A DNA stretch of 64,000 bases, taken from positions 526,933 to 590,932 of the forward strand of contig VFFE01007638.1 in assembly GCA_008921705.1 (NCBI GenBank). The letters run 5' to 3'. The position numbers were made by a program, and so were the translations under genes. The DNA comes from Burhinus oedicnemus. Taxonomy: Eukaryota; Chordata; Aves; Charadriiformes; Burhinidae. Shown here piece after piece: positions 12,401-26,000 of this stretch. The notes below the pieces were generated by a model. That model worked only from the letters and a program-made list of their open reading frames with translations, had not been told where the DNA came from and searched no databases. Numbering within the stretch: the first letter of the stretch is position 1; the number at the start of each line of letters is the position of its first letter.

Positions 12401-12687
12401 ATCTAAAATGTTAAAAGATATTGTGTTTGTGTAATACAGACGCAACTTAAAAACTGACAACAAATTTGCAAATAAAGCACATCATACACTTTTTTTTCCC
12501 CTACAGACTATATATATATATGAATAACAAAATATATCTATAGCAACTTGGAATGCAATATGATTAAATTAAAAGTACTTCTAATATACTGCAATGTGAA
12601 TCTCCAGTATAGTATATGTCATGTGCATATTATATGAACCAATGATATCATGATTATTCGTAAACACATACTGCAATTAAATTACAC
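9459..12687. other. AT-rich unique sequence, no gene seen
   Basis: This interval shows no transposon or exon I can recognise. It includes a poly-A run near 10798-10812, a G run near 11552-11560 and a TATATATA stretch near 12511-12520. Open frames are all 90 codons or fewer, with no family resemblance. Confidence 0.6.
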
Positions 12688-12955
12688 AATGACGAGGGGT
12701 AATGGCTTCAAACTGAAAGACGGTAGATTTAGATTAGATCTCAGGAAGACATTTTTCACTATGAGGGTGGTGAGGCACTGGAACAGGTTGCCCGGGAAAG
12801 TTGTGGATGCCCCATGCCTGGAAGTGTTCAAGGCCAGGCTGGATGAGGCTTTGAGCAATCTGGTCTAGTGAGTGTCCTTGCCCATGGCAGAGGGGGTTGG
12901 AACTAGGTGATCTTTAAGGTCCCTTCCAACCTAAACCATTCTGTGATTCTATGAA
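12688..12955 (+). mobile_element. CR1 LINE retrotransposon, short 3' end
   Basis: This is a strongly 5'-truncated CR1. It holds the last 59 codons of ORF2, a 3' untranslated segment with 'gtccttgcccatggcaga' and 'tctttaaggtcccttccaac', and ends in the CR1 terminal repeat (attctgtgattctatga). The 3' untranslated part differs from that of the 1-464 copy, so it is a separate subfamily. Confidence 0.95.
12689..12868 (+). pseudogene. CR1 ORF2 extreme C-terminus, frame intact
   Basis: The codons from [20 protein letters not shown] to the natural stop at 12866-12868 are uninterrupted. The landmark [18 protein letters not shown] is well preserved. The upstream codons back to 12650 belong to flanking DNA and are open by chance. 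The piece lacks all catalytic domains. Confidence 0.85.
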
Positions 12956-15712
12956 TTTAAAAACTAGTCATAACTAACCTCAGCTGAGTACTTTTAACTT
13001 TAAATAGAGCCAGATAATATTTCATTAGAGTATATATTATTCCATAAAGTTTCAGAAGCTCTCCTGATTAAAAAAGGTAAAATACTAAAAAGTCCTTTTT
13101 ACATGTCTCTATGCCCATAATACTTAGAGGAACATAATGAAAATGTGGGTATAAGTCATGTCTGAACATTGAGCTTCTACTTATTTACATATAACAGATT
13201 AGTTTCTCCACAGTACTGCTAACTTCTGGAGCCTGCATAAGGTTCTGTTGGCCACATTCAGAAGTTACCCATTTACAGGTTTGGGTTTTATCAAAGTCTA
13301 ATGCCAGTGTGAAAAACAAGGTCTCTTAGTAGGTTTTCCTAGGGCTCTGCAGTATTTTCAGCTAGTTCCTCCAAGTAGTCCTGTTTAATAACTCACTACT
13401 GAGTAAGAAAATATTTTCAGTGGAATTGTAAGGTTATAAAGCATCTGGTCATTTCATTAGCAGAATATTAACACTGAAGTTTTATAGAAAATTTAATAAC
13501 AACTTCAGTTCATGCTATGCATTTTGTTCTTAGATTATATTTACAAAATATCCCTAATTTCTCTTATCTTAATGTTAGCCTCTGCTAACTCTTGTGTTAG
13601 CTAGACTTATAGCTGCTTAATTTAAAACTGATTTATTTTTTTAATACCATGTGATACCATCTAATCTCTTAGGTAACTGCCTAATTCTAGTAAACTTCCT
13701 GAAGTTAGACATTAAGAGGATAACATCTGACATTAAACTGGACTCATAAATGAACACAGAACCCATGATTTAGCTCTTAGTGCTTACATAGCACAGCAGA
13801 GCTTTAGGAAATCAAGATTTAGAGGAAAGAAATGTCTTGCTTTTGCTTCAGATCAAACATCCTACAGTTTGACCTTGAGGGAAAATTATAGGTACTTGAC
13901 TGGACTAAAGGCAAAGAAAGTCTGTATCTAATGAGATCTCTTTGGTTGTATTTGTTTCAGGATATCACTGAAGTAAACTTGTTATACCTTTATATTTGGA
14001 AAGGACTGCAACCTTTCATTTAACTTACATCAGACTTAAAATACTTTTTTTTAAAAGAAACAGGGAGCCAAGAGGGCAAAATTTTTCCATCTAAATTTTG
14101 CATGCTACTACCAATGATACAAGCTAAGGGAAGGTTTCAAACTTTAACTAGTTTTTTTATCTACTCACTAAATTTAAACTAACTGTAATGTAAGTGCCAA
14201 TTTGTAAGTGGGAAATAAGAAATGAAAGCTAACACTTCCTGAGATGGTCTAACAAGAACTGGAAGTGTACATCCAAATTCTACAGAAGTACTTGAAAAAT
14301 AGCCTTGTCCTATTTTATAAGAATGACACTAGATGTCTCTCATTCCTGGCCCTTTTTTAAAAACTATATTTTCAGCATTGATTGGTTAATGAGAGTGGAG
14401 AGCAGTCAGATTCTGTTCTTACCCTACATGGCTTGCCTGTTTAACTTAGCAGTCTAACTGCATTTAATAAGGTCCTCAAGTAAAGCTTTTTTCAAAGGTG
14501 TCTTCGCATGACCTGCCTTATTGGCAGAAATAGCTAACAAAGATATTTTTGTTCATGACATATGGGACAAAACAGACACTCTTACTGAATGTAAAAATGT
14601 AAAATATGAATACTTGGGTTGCCTCTTGATTTGGCCACTCATCATTAGAATCTCTCTTTGGAGATACTTTGCTTTTAGAATGGTTTCATTCAGGGTACAG
14701 GGGCATATGCAGTTGAGATGCAGAAGTAATTAGTAAGTAATTATTGATAAATATTGAAAGAAATTTGAAGGAATAGAACAAAGATATTCACACTAGAGAC
14801 TGAACTCAATGCTAAGGTTGTACTCAAACCCACACCAGATGAATATAAACCTCAGTATCTTAATGAGATTTCTAGAAGGCTTTTCTGTTGATGGAAGATC
14901 TGTTGAAGTTCAGGGGCTCAGGTTTAGCCACCTTGCCAAGTCCTGCTTGAATTGCCTTATATAATGAGATTCTTGCTTTCAGGCAGTTTTGTGGCCCTAA
15001 CTCTCTCGGTCAGTTTTTGATAAAGGGGAACATTTGTTTTTTTATTTGAAATTCAGAGCAATATATGATTGGGCAAGGGTTAGAAACCTAATTTGCAATT
15101 TGCATCTGGTACTCTACCCAGTGTTCTCCTTCATAAATATGTAATTGATTTGTTTCCTGGAATGAATTGTGAATTTGTCACTCAATACATTTCTGTCACT
15201 AGTTTTGGTAAGGTGTATTGCCCATCTCATCTCAGGAGGCAAGACACAAAAGGTCTGTTCTTTGCTAAGACGAGTCCCTCACTGCTTACAATTGCATTCT
15301 ATTTGGATTTGTCTTAACAGATATATTGAGAATGGGACAATATCCTTTCCTTACCTGGTAACTAGATTCTGTAATTCTTCTATTTCTGCAATTCAGCACT
15401 AACAAGTCTGTTCTGGGGTTTTTGGGGGTTTTTTCCTTGTATGAAGGTAATACAAATATTCTCAATCAGTGATATCTCTTGTGCTTTATAGTCTGATTGC
15501 TTTCTTAAAACAAGAAATCTAATTACATATTTCCATGTAATGTCTGAGTTTCTCCATTTCATTTTTCGGGGGAGCACACTCTAAATTGCTAGCTCACAAC
15601 TTATTCTCTCTCTTCCCTGTATTTATCATTTGCAGCATTTTCCATCTTAGAATCATTTGTAGCTTTTAATTTGCAGCTTATCGCCTGTTCCAGACTTTAA
15701 TAAGTTACTGTA
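12956..15712. other. AT-rich unique sequence, no gene seen
   Basis: No recognisable transposon, RNA gene or exon. Open frames (14521-14733, 15093-15317 and others) are 77 codons or fewer and match nothing I know. Confidence 0.6.
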
Positions 15713-15767
15713 GGGGTACTAGATGACCTTTAAAGGTCCCTTCCAACCCAAACTATTCTATGATTCT
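15713..15767 (+). mobile_element. CR1 3' terminal fragment
   Basis: Only about 55 bases of CR1 remain: 'gatgacctttaaaggtccc', 'ttccaacccaaac' and the terminal repeat attctatgattct. It is either an extremely truncated insertion or what is left after deletion of the body. Confidence 0.88.
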
Positions 15768-16910
15768 ACTAATTTTACACTGCATATCCAGATTTTACAT
15801 ACTGCTATTCATTGTTCTCCATTTATTGTTCCTCAGATAGTTTTCAGTCTATGAACCAGTTTTAATGTATGAGGTAATTACAATTAATTTTCAAGTAATA
15901 TTTCTTATGATGTATATACCATTCTTTTTAAATACTATATTTCATCAGTTTCATTCCCTAAATTTTGCTTTTATCTAAACACAGATCAAGCACGTTTTGG
16001 AAGATTTGCTGCTTATTTATCTGTATTGTGCTTAATCGTGAAAATACATTCATCCTTTACAGGTTCACCTTCCTTTAGATGTATAGCTCATCATTGCAGT
16101 GGGAATTAAAATTCTCTGAGAGGATAACAAGTCTTGGGGTTGCAATTTTAACCTGAAAGTTTTGTACTTTATTTTTTTGAAACTTTGAAAACTGACTTTA
16201 TCAAAACTAAAACTAACAATTTTAACTGGCATAGTAAATTCATTAACTCATTAATAATTTCTAACACTACAAGGTGCACATGGAAAATAAATTTTTGTTT
16301 ATATTTCTGTTTAATTTTCTAATCTATGAGCAATATTTATCATTTTGCATCGTAAAAGTAATGGCATTTAATCAAAAACTTACATAGTTTAATTTTTGTG
16401 CATTTTATCTTTAACTCATGGAAATTACTTTTTCTAGAATATGTATTACATAGTAAATATTGAATTTGTGTGAGTAGACCAAGGAATGACTTAACTACTT
16501 AAACGTTTTGATTGATGTTCATCCACCAGAGAGAGAGGCTTAGGGTACAGACATCTGAACTGTATACCTTTGCCTCTCTTTATAATCATTAAAAAGAAAG
16601 GAATACTTTCACTATGCAGATCATCTCCTCGTGTAAACATTTAAAACAGATCAAAGAAATCACTAATATATTTTTATTACTCTCTGTTGACTTTAAGAAG
16701 CAAACTGAACCTAGCTTTGGGAGATGTCTAAAACTGATAGAGGTGAATCTAGTTGTGGGATTCTAGACTCAGAAAACAATACAAGAATTCTTACCTGGTG
16801 CCTAATGAGCTACCGCTATGTGAGTTTTCTCATAGGGGAAAAGTGAAACAAAACAAAATGACAACATTCTTTACATTCTTAGTGTTCAATGACAAGCTAA
16901 CACCAGTGCA
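15768..16910. other. AT-rich unique sequence, no gene seen
   Basis: Nothing recognisable. The base composition is very AT-rich and there is no open frame of note. Confidence 0.6.
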
Positions 16911-17530
16911 TTGATGAGGATTTTGGATAGGATTTGACCCAATATTGACACCTGGGGTATGCTGCTAGTTACTGACCTTGAACTAGACTTTGTGCCACTG
17001 ATCACCACCATCTGGGCAGTCATTCAGCCAGTTTTCAGTACATCTCAGTGTCCGCTCATCCAGCCTATATTTCTTCAGCTTCTCCATCAGGATCTTATGG
17101 ATGACTGTGTCAAAAGTTTTACTGAAGTTGTTAGACAATATTCACAGCTCTCCCTTCATCTATCAGACCAGTCATTTCATCATAGAAGTTTAACAGGTTG
17201 GTCAAGCATGACTTCCCCTTGATGAATCCATGCTGACTGCTCCCAATCACCTTCTTGTTCCTTCATGAGCCCAGAAACAGTGTCCAGGTTGGTTGTTTCA
17301 TCCTCTTTCTTGCCCACCTTGAAGACAGGAGTGACATTTGCTTTCCTTCATTCCTTGGACACCTCTCCCAGTCACCATGATCATTCAAACATTACTGAGA
17401 GTGGCCTTGAAATTGCATCAGTATTTGTGGATGTATCCCATCAGGATCCATGGACTTATGTATGTCCTGTTAGCCTAAATAATTCTCTGACCTGATCCTT
17501 TTCCACCAAGGGTAAATGGAGATGTGATAA
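16911..17530 (-). mobile_element. Old CR1 fragment, reverse transcriptase region
   Basis: Read on the minus strand this is the fingers and palm part of a CR1 reverse transcriptase. [21 protein letters not shown] segment is clear around 17140-17250, followed by a degraded form of the motif A segment (normally FSKAFDTV) with stops and a frameshift. It begins near the 'IFIN' codons at 16911 and lacks the whole 3' end, which is unusual for a LINE insertion and suggests later deletion. The upstream limit near 17530 is estimated. Divergence from the younger copies is high. Confidence 0.82.
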
Positions 17531-17573
17531 ATTAGAGATGTTGAAACAGTTCCATGCAAATAAACACTTTCTT

Positions 17574-17631
17574 TGAAAAGATTTTGACCAGGGCGATTCT
17601 GTGATTCTGTTATTCTGTCGTTCTGTGATTT
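17574..17631 (+). repeat. Degenerate ATTCTGTG-type tandem repeat
   Basis: Several copies of 'gattctgt'/'ttattctgt' units follow one another. They resemble the terminal repeat of CR1 in plus orientation, but no CR1 body precedes it on this strand. It may be a detached CR1 tail or a chance microsatellite. Confidence 0.5.
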
Positions 17632-20600
17632 ATGCTTGTTGTGCTGCTCTCTCTCTCTCTATTTATTTTACCATGCCTTTTATCAAATACCATGACCAGA
17701 AGCACATGTAATATTCAAACTGTAGGTTCTACATGGAGTTGTGCAGAATTTTGTGTTCCATTCTGTTCTTAACTCATTTTTTAATAATTCCTACATTTAT
17801 TTATTACATTTTAGCATATTCCTCCATTATTCAGAATTTTCCCTAAAGATTCTTCTTCCTGAAGATGATGTCCACTTTTAGTCTTGGATGAAAAGCCTTT
17901 GAAAGGAACTTATCTTACTCTCATTTCCCTGTATAGTAGAGAGGAAGGCACCTTAACAGACTGATTCATATTTTAGAATATTAGGTTACTACAACTATCT
18001 TGGCTGACTAAAGATTAAATCTGAAACTGAAATTATTACACTTCGTATCTACTGCTGAGGTTATTTTTTCAATGTGTCCCTGTTTTTTTCCAAATTTGAG
18101 TATTCAATTTATTTTCCTTCCCCTCCCGCCCCCGAGTAACTCTAAGATCCTCATATAGTTTTTCATTTTTGCCTAACTTGGACACCCTTGAATAATTTTA
18201 TGCTGTGTACAAACTCCACTAATTTCTGCCTTATTCTCCATATATTATTTATGAACCTGTCGAGTGTGCGGGTATGTAGACTATATTTACATGCAAAAAT
18301 TAAGAGGACCTGGCTTGACCTCTAGCCCATGGCTGATTGACTGACCTCCACACTATTGAAAGTTAAGCTTTCCAATACTAAATTTGGCTTTCATGGAGCC
18401 AGTTGGAGCAATCTGGTCCAAAACTGTCAAGGAGTGAATTCATAATTAAGTAACATATGGTTGGCCAAGGGTCCAATGTAAGCTCTTTCTGTGGTACCAG
18501 TCTACATAGCAGGCTATATGGAAATACAAAAACATGTACTATCACCATTGGTAACTTCCATCTGTTTTGAAAATTCAAACATTTTTTTTCTGTATCTTTT
18601 GTTCTGCACCTTTTAATCTGTTAATAGTCATGAAAGAGTATTCTCTTCCGTTCCATTGGAGACTGCTACCGTGGACAGTGTTGAAAGTGTTGAGAATCCA
18701 GATATGAACTGAATTTATCCATGGGCTCACTGTTTCTAATAAATTTCTGAGGTACAACTTTCTCCCTCAGGAACTAGATTAACTCTTTACAAAATAGCAG
18801 TAATAGTGAGATAAAGAAAAACACCAAAGCTGTCAAAATGCCACCTGAAATAATATGTTTAAAAACTGTTATTAAATTACCACTTAATTTTTATTTATTC
18901 CTAAATCAATATATAACACATATTAATGTAAATTACTATGATCACATGTAATTTTTTTTTCCTAAAATACTTACACATTTAACTTTGTAAGAACATATCA
19001 TTGATTCGATAGATTAGCATAAGTTGGCAGTTCTAATTGTTTCTGTATTCAGATAGCATTGCCTGAGATGACATGAGAATAAATATATAACTAAAATTGA
19101 TACATTTTCTACTATTTTGCTTAAAGATTTACACATGGGAATTGTAAAATTAAGAATTGTATAGTAATATTTGGAAGTAACAGGTTTTGTGTTTTTCACA
19201 AAAGAGATAAAATACTCATAGGTAATAAAATGTCACTCATGAGTCAGGTACTCATTGGACCTGTGCACGTTGTCAACATTTACTTTTTTAAAAAAAAAAA
19301 AAAACAAAAACTTCAGTTAACAGGTCACAGATAAAATCATCCTTTCCCATCTTAGGGGACAGTATTAGCAATACTGTTTAAGATTCAAAAGAAGCATGAA
19401 CACAATATCTGAAGAAACTCTCTTTATTTTACTAGTAGACAAAGTAAGTTTCTGTATAACAGAAGGTATGTTAGAAAATTGATATTCATATGATAAGACT
19501 CCAGGTAAGTACCGCATTTGCTCCCACCAATCTCTTCTGTGCTTCATTTGTACTTTTCTATTAAAAGTTTGGGGTTTGGACATTTTTTTGGAGTAGTCCA
19601 AGGCTTTCTTTCATCAGTAATTAAGTCTCTTGTTACACTCTCAATGTCATCTGGAGAGGAAGATTTCTGGAGAGTGAGCAGAGCAGCTGTTGCCTAGTAG
19701 GGAGGAAAATCAATGACCTAACACTTGACAGCTGCAAATTTGTATACAGTTTAATAGTTGAAAGGCAGTCTACAAGAAAACTGCATGTTGCTCACCTCCT
19801 GGGTCCAGCACACCTAGGTTTTGTAAATTATTGTGGTTTAATTAAAAAAGGGTTCTTAATTTTCATAATAATAAATTTTAAAAGATGCCTTTTTTTTCCT
19901 TAGTCCAGTCACAAATTCTAGTTTTTAGCATTCTAGTTTTACTGAATGTCAGATATATAAACACTATATAAATATATGTATACATATATACTTTTAGTTT
20001 TGACTTCATCGGGAAAACACAATTCCTGTTTAAATAAATAGAACCTGAAGACGATGAATAAACTAATGTTTAATAATCGTAGAAAAAGCAATCTTGAAGA
20101 CATTGATGAAACCATGATATCTACTGTGTTTTTGACAAAGCTGGAGAGAGGATTAATTGCTACAATAGGAAATGCTTAAAAACAAAGCCACTGAACAAAC
20201 ATTTTCATTTATATGAAGCATGCTGCTTCTAGTTGTTGTTGATAAATTATGTATTCACACTTGGATCAATTTTATTTTGTTACGATGGGTTGATAAACAG
20301 CAGAACAAAGCCTGAATGTGAAGTAAAACTTAATTGTTCAATACTAGAATTTTCCCTGATACCAGTAGGTGGTAAATTTTAATAATAGTGCAGAAAATAT
20401 ATTACCTACAGTCTCATACCATTGTAGGAAAATTCAGGGGGTCTTACTGAAATGAAAGCATACTTTTGCTAGTATTAAATGACAATAAAATTGGATGTAT
20501 TGAGTTTTAAAAATATAATGTTAAAAGTGTAAGGAACGGTGCCTTTGTTACTCTAATAATTTTTCACTTAAGCTGTAAAACTTTATTGAAATCAGTGGAC

Positions 20601-22335
20601 TTTCACAAGGGGGGTGAAACTGGAAAAGTATCTGAAAAAGGGCCATAAAGTAATGTGTAATATTAAAACAAGGAAATTCTTTAATACATGGTAAATCATA
20701 CTACGTTGTACTTATTTTGATTACTTTAGAGTGACTAGTATGATATCTACCAATGACCTAATTTAGTTCAGTAATGGAAAATGGTTAGGATTACTATTAA
20801 CTTATCCTTTTTCTTAGGTGTTCTGTGAGTGTATTAGGATTTTGAGACTGACTTTTGAAAATTGTTATTGTTAAAATTGTTAAAATCTCTATTGGTATCC
20901 CTTTTATATGTCTGTGACTCATTTGTAAAATGAAACAGCAAATATCTGTCAATGACAACAATTTTGCATCTTCTAACCACCCATTTACCAGTTTTCTTTT
21001 ATTGCAAAAATTTATAATGAATAACCTCAGCCTAGTGAACATTGCACTAATATTTTTCTGTAAGAGCACCTCAGTATCCTAAAGGGAATTTGTGAGAAAA
21101 TGCAAGACAAATTTGGATGGCTTATAACTTTTGAAATTAACTTGACAGAAACTAATTGCAACCCAAGGTTGTCACAGAGACTTCCTGCAAGGAGTTCTAA
21201 ATGGTGTACATAAAGTAGATAAATGATGTGTTGTATAAATGAAGGAAAAGGAAACTACATTCATGTACTGAAGTGATGACAGCTATGTAACTACCTAGAG
21301 AGATGAGAGATAGAAGGCTCATTCTTCTCTGTCATGAAGTAATCACCCGCTATGCAGTAGGCACAATCAAAATAGCAACATCACTTCCACTCTATGCAAA
21401 TTATCCTCTGAGTTCTGCATACACTTCAGCATTTGCATATCCCGATTTGGGAACTTTTTGTCATTCTCATTTCTCGTGTGCTGAATTTTCAATACATTGC
21501 TCTTACTTTCTCATTCACTGCAAACTTTCTTATCATGATGTTTAGACATTAAGAAGGTCAATATATTGCTACTCTTATACATCTCATCCAGTCATTTTCT
21601 GGGGATGTTTTAGTTGTCCATCCTTTATAGTTAGCTGTGATATTTATATCATGTATCTGCAAAATTTATATGTGCAGAAGACTTTGACATTTTCCTGCTG
21701 AAAAAAAAAAGTCTCTTAGATTTTTATGTAGTTATATACAAATGTCACACTTTTTAATTGTAGATGAATAAATGTTTACTGTCTTACCTGAAGCTTCATC
21801 TCCAGCACAAAATTATTATACAGCACTCTCTGCTTCCATGTAAAAGAAAAAAAAAACAACCAACCCTTAAAAATATGGTAACAGTGAATCTAAGAAAGCG
21901 AAGACCCTTCATTCAAACACAGAGCCTTCAGTTAGTTAAGGCAAATAAAAATTTGGAGTCTGATACGTGAGCATTTGAAGTTAACAATTTTCTGCCTGAT
22001 ACTTTTATTCTTTTCCACTTTTCAAATCCCCGCCTCTTCAGATGTGTTTCACAAGGTGTCCCACCTGCACTCACTACCTTTCAGACAAATCTAAACAGAC
22101 AAAAGCATACAGCATGTATTTAAAAATATTACAATGAGAAATTCATCTGAGTAACATACAAAAGTATTTCCACTTGGACCTCAATAACAATAGATTTTAG
22201 GCTTATCAGGCATCACCTGCTTTACAGGGATATTTTGACTACTGTAATGCCAGAAAAAAAGCTTTCCAGTGAACCAGTTGCCAAAATCACACTTTTCTGA
22301 AAAAGACTGGAATAGTATTGGCTTTTCATTTTTCA
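17632..22335. other. AT-rich unique sequence, no gene seen
   Basis: No transposon or exon was recognised in this 4.7 kb. It includes a short CT run near 17648-17660, a poly-A run near 19290-19304 and an AT-alternating patch near 19957-19990. All open frames are 92 codons or fewer and look like chance. Confidence 0.6.
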
Positions 22336-22636
22336 TGTATTGGGTGCAGGTGCCCATGTGCTGGTGGGGAGGCAGGCTCCAGGGGCGGCCTCTGTGAGGG
22401 GAGGCCAGGGCTGCCCCGTGCCGGACACAGCCGGTTCCAGCCGGTTCCAACCGACCCACCGCAGGGCAGGGCTGGGCCCCTCAGCCACAGTGGTGGCGCC
22501 TCGGGTAAAATGTATTTGAGAACCCATATTTTAAAAACATATTTAAAAACCCCCATTTTTAAAATGCTGCATGGCAGCTGTGAGAGAGACGAGTGAGGAA
22601 AATGTGAAACAGTGCTGCAGACAGCAAGGTGAGAGA

Positions 22637-22675
22637 AGGAGGAGGAGGAGGAGGAGGAGGAGGAGGAGGAGGAGG
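22637..22675 (+). repeat. (GGA)n microsatellite inside LTR
   Basis: About thirteen GGA units sit in a homopurine run that extends from 22631 to 22675. The related LTR at 41812 has only 'gagagaaggagagggagga' at the matching place, so the repeat expanded in this copy. On the minus strand it creates a long proline or leucine run in open frames, which is not a real protein. Confidence 0.95.
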
Positions 22676-22994
22676 TGTTCCAGGTGGCTGAGCAGAGATT
22701 CCTCTGCAGACGGTTGATAGGACCACCCCAGAGCAGACACCCCCCCCACTGCAGCCTGTGGAGGATCCATGCTGGAGCAGGGGAAAAATGTGACGGGGAA
22801 GAAGTGGCAGAGAGGAGCTGTTGTGGACTGACTGCAGCTCCTGTTCCCCATCACCCAGTGCTGCCGGGGTGGTGGAAGGCAGAAGAGTCAGGAGTGAAGG
22901 AAGTTGAGCCTGGGAAAAAAAGTGAGGGGAGAGGTTGGCAGGAAGGTGGGTTTTTTGTCTTTGCTTCTTACTGTTCACCTCTATTTTAATTGGC

Positions 22995-23000
22995 AATAAA
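22995..23000 (+). promoter_or_regulatory. Polyadenylation signal AATAAA of the LTR
   Basis: The hexamer lies at the position matching 2272-2277 in the other family member, inside the 'ggcaataaattaa' segment. Confidence 0.6.
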
Positions 23001-26000
23001 TTAAATTAATTTTCCCCAAATCAAGTCTATTTTGCCCATGATGGTAATTGGTAAGCAACCTCCCTGTCTTTATCTCGACCCATGAGCTTTTTCATCTTAT
23101 TTTCTCCCCCTGTTCTATGGAGAAGGAGGAGTGAGCGAGCAGCTGGGTGACTGTCTGGCAGGTGGGAAGGGGTGGGGAGGAGGGAGCTGCGCTGCGCTGG
23201 TTGCCTGTTAGGGTTAAACCACAACAACTAGTCAACTGAGTAACTAGGTGATTTCATTAGCTGTGTTCTCTGTGATAAGCGCTTAAACATGATATTTAGG
23301 ACTCAAATCAGTTACCTACATCTAGGTACCGAATGTCATCTCTGCTTTATTAGGATGATTGAGCCATCTCTATAGGGCTGAAGATATGGCACAGGAGCTA
23401 AAGGAGACCCACTTCCTTCTGGACCAGCACCTAGAAACAAAGGATATATTCGGGCAACTTAAATGACAATCCTTGTTTATCTTCAGACAAGTGAAGCTTG
23501 CAAGCAGACACCTACATTAAGATGCCTAGAAATGTAGTTCTGGCCAATATTGGAGTCAGAGCAAATCCCCTTTCTCCCCAAACTTTCTCCTGGAATTAGA
23601 GGGGAAAAGATAAAGCTCTAAGCCTAATTTTAATCTTGGCACTATCAAAAACTGAACAGAAAAAACACTAATATATTCTGAAATTATTTATTAGTGAATC
23701 AATAGACAGTGAAGATGGAATATTACCAGTGGTATTATTCTGAGGCTATGCTAATTTCTTAAAATGTCTTACTGACATTTAGGATACAATATATTTTTTT
23801 AACTTTGGAAATACCACAGATGTATGTACCTCAAATAGATACCCAAGGCTCATTTTACAGTTAATGAGGAGAAAGAATCACTTATAAGGTATCATTTATT
23901 TTATTCTTATACAGACATTTAATACGGTGGATAAATCATATCCTAAAAATGCCTATTTCTCTTCAGTAGCTGTAATGGAAGACTAAGGATATCACCTAAG
24001 GTGTACACATTTACATAACAGATTACTAGAGTTGAGTGAGAGGGATTTCCCTCAAAAACTACCATTATTGTGGATTGATGGTAGTGTGTATAGCTTAACG
24101 TTGAAATCTGAAATCTCTAGTCAGTGCATCAGATTCTAGCCCCTTCATTTCTTGTTCAGATAATTCTGAAAACCTCTGAAATGTAACATTCATGTTATGT
24201 GTTATTACTGCTCCCGCAGAAATACATTTCTCTATACTCATTGATATTGAGAGGCAAGAAAAGTAAACAAAGCAATAAAGTACAAAGGTTAAATGCAAAT
24301 GATGATAAAATTTGTAGCAAATGAACAATGATACACAATCAGCAATTTTAATTAAAATATTGCTATTATTACAAGTGCATGTGTAGGCAAAAAGCTGATG
24401 CCATGAGTGAAATAGCGAATAAAGGTAGAAGCTCCTTATATGATCGTTTCAACACCAGTAATGCTGATCCATAGTTAGACACATATACTTTCAGTTAGTA
24501 CAAGAAATGTTACATTTTGACATTTTAAAATCAGTAGTTTAGAACACACAATCAAAACAGATGTTTCAGCTTCTACATTTGCTAGGAAAAACTTACCATT
24601 TCTAGAAAGTTTCTTTTTACCATACAAGCTTGTTTCCTTTTCAGTTCAAATGAATTTTAGAAATATGAAATAAATCATAATTAAGCATGCAATGGTCATT
24701 CACAAACTTAGCTTACAATTTATTTTGTCATGTTCAACTAAAGTGTAAAGAACAAAAAAACACTGTAAATAAAAATAAGACATAGCAAAAGTAGTCATCT
24801 TGATAATCAGTTACAAATTGTGTGTTCATATAATGCAGTATCTACTAAACTGCACAGATGAGTTCAAGGTTTTTTGACATCTGGAGAAGAGTTAAATTTA
24901 GCTGCAGTTTTTTTCTGAAGAATCACAATTACAACAGTTGATTACAACAGCTACAGACAGATTTCGACTGTCGAGTGTCTAGAATAGACTAAGTATACAA
25001 TTTAAAGTTCAAGTGTTTCTAACTCTTGCCTTAAACATCATAATTATTAGTGCTTGTAACAATAATTCAGACTATTACTTTTTCTTGGGCTATTTTTGCT
25101 GGTTTTAATAACACTTCATGGAAGTATGAATATGGGGGACTGCCTGTATCTCAAGAACAGCAGTTACTATTCTTTCTGAAAAAAACCAAAAAAATTAGAA
25201 CATCCTTGAGACTTTAGAAATTCCATAAAACAGGGAGATAAATATTGTTTCATACATGGAACAAGATGTCCTTTTCTACATTGAATACACTTTAGGCAAT
25301 AAAGAAATATGTCTCAAATCATAAAATATATTCTGAAATACTGCATAAGCAAAATGCCTCACCTTTCTGATTTAATGAAGGCTGGAATTCATTATATCTA
25401 ATTTAGTGTTGCCTCACTGAAAAATAGGAATGTGAAGACCTGTGATCTGGTTTGCCTTGCATAGCTACTTAATTTTCTAAATACTTAATGGAGGGATTCA
25501 GGTACTCCTGCAAGTTCTAGTCTGCTGGGTATAGGTAAGGGTTAGAAAATATTTGTCATTCCTTGACTTGCCATTCCCTTGAGAATGACACATTCTCAAA
25601 AGCTAAGTGGCCAATGAGACAAAGAATGCCAGTGCTTATGGCAACTATACATACATACAAGGCTCTGAGTTTTAGGTTCTCTTGGGCCTGATGGGAACAA
25701 TTTGCCTTTGGGGAAGAATAAAGGTATGCTACCTTAAGGTTCGAGGCAATTTGCTGGGTTACCAGTGAAGGAGCTTATTCTTACTTTGACCCTGTGAAGT
25801 AACTTTCAGAAAGCTCTGAGTGAACTTGAGCATCCTGCAGAATGTGTTAAAATGGTAAAGTATTTGCTGTGGTGCCCTGTTCTATAAAATTATTAATGCT
25901 TTGGTAACCAGCGATTTAGAGTTGGTCCTCTTTCCTTCAGATGACTGCTAACTTCAGGTGAGCTAAAGCAGATCAGAAATACCGATGTTCCCCACATCCA

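Larger units (their letters stand above)
22336..23226 (+). mobile_element. Solo LTR of an avian endogenous retrovirus (family A)
   Basis: It starts TGTATTGGGT and ends ...TTAAACCACAACA. The 5' third is GC-rich, with an 'acacagccggttccagccgg' segment and a following 'ccgacccaccgcagggcag' segment that also occur in the LTR at 41812-42599. The 3' third contains AATAAA (22995-23000), a 'tcaagtctattttgcccatg' segment, a 'tcgacccatgagc' segment and the G-rich end shared by all three family members. A GGA repeat lies in the middle. No retroviral genes flank it, and no clear target-site duplication was seen. The exact 3' end could be 23223 or 23226. Confidence 0.75.

Noticed and set aside
22318..22996. 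Open frames of 64-145 codons on both strands in the second LTR, one with a long proline run
   Set aside because: They are products of the GC-rich LTR and its GGA repeat, as shown by frames overlapping on both strands.
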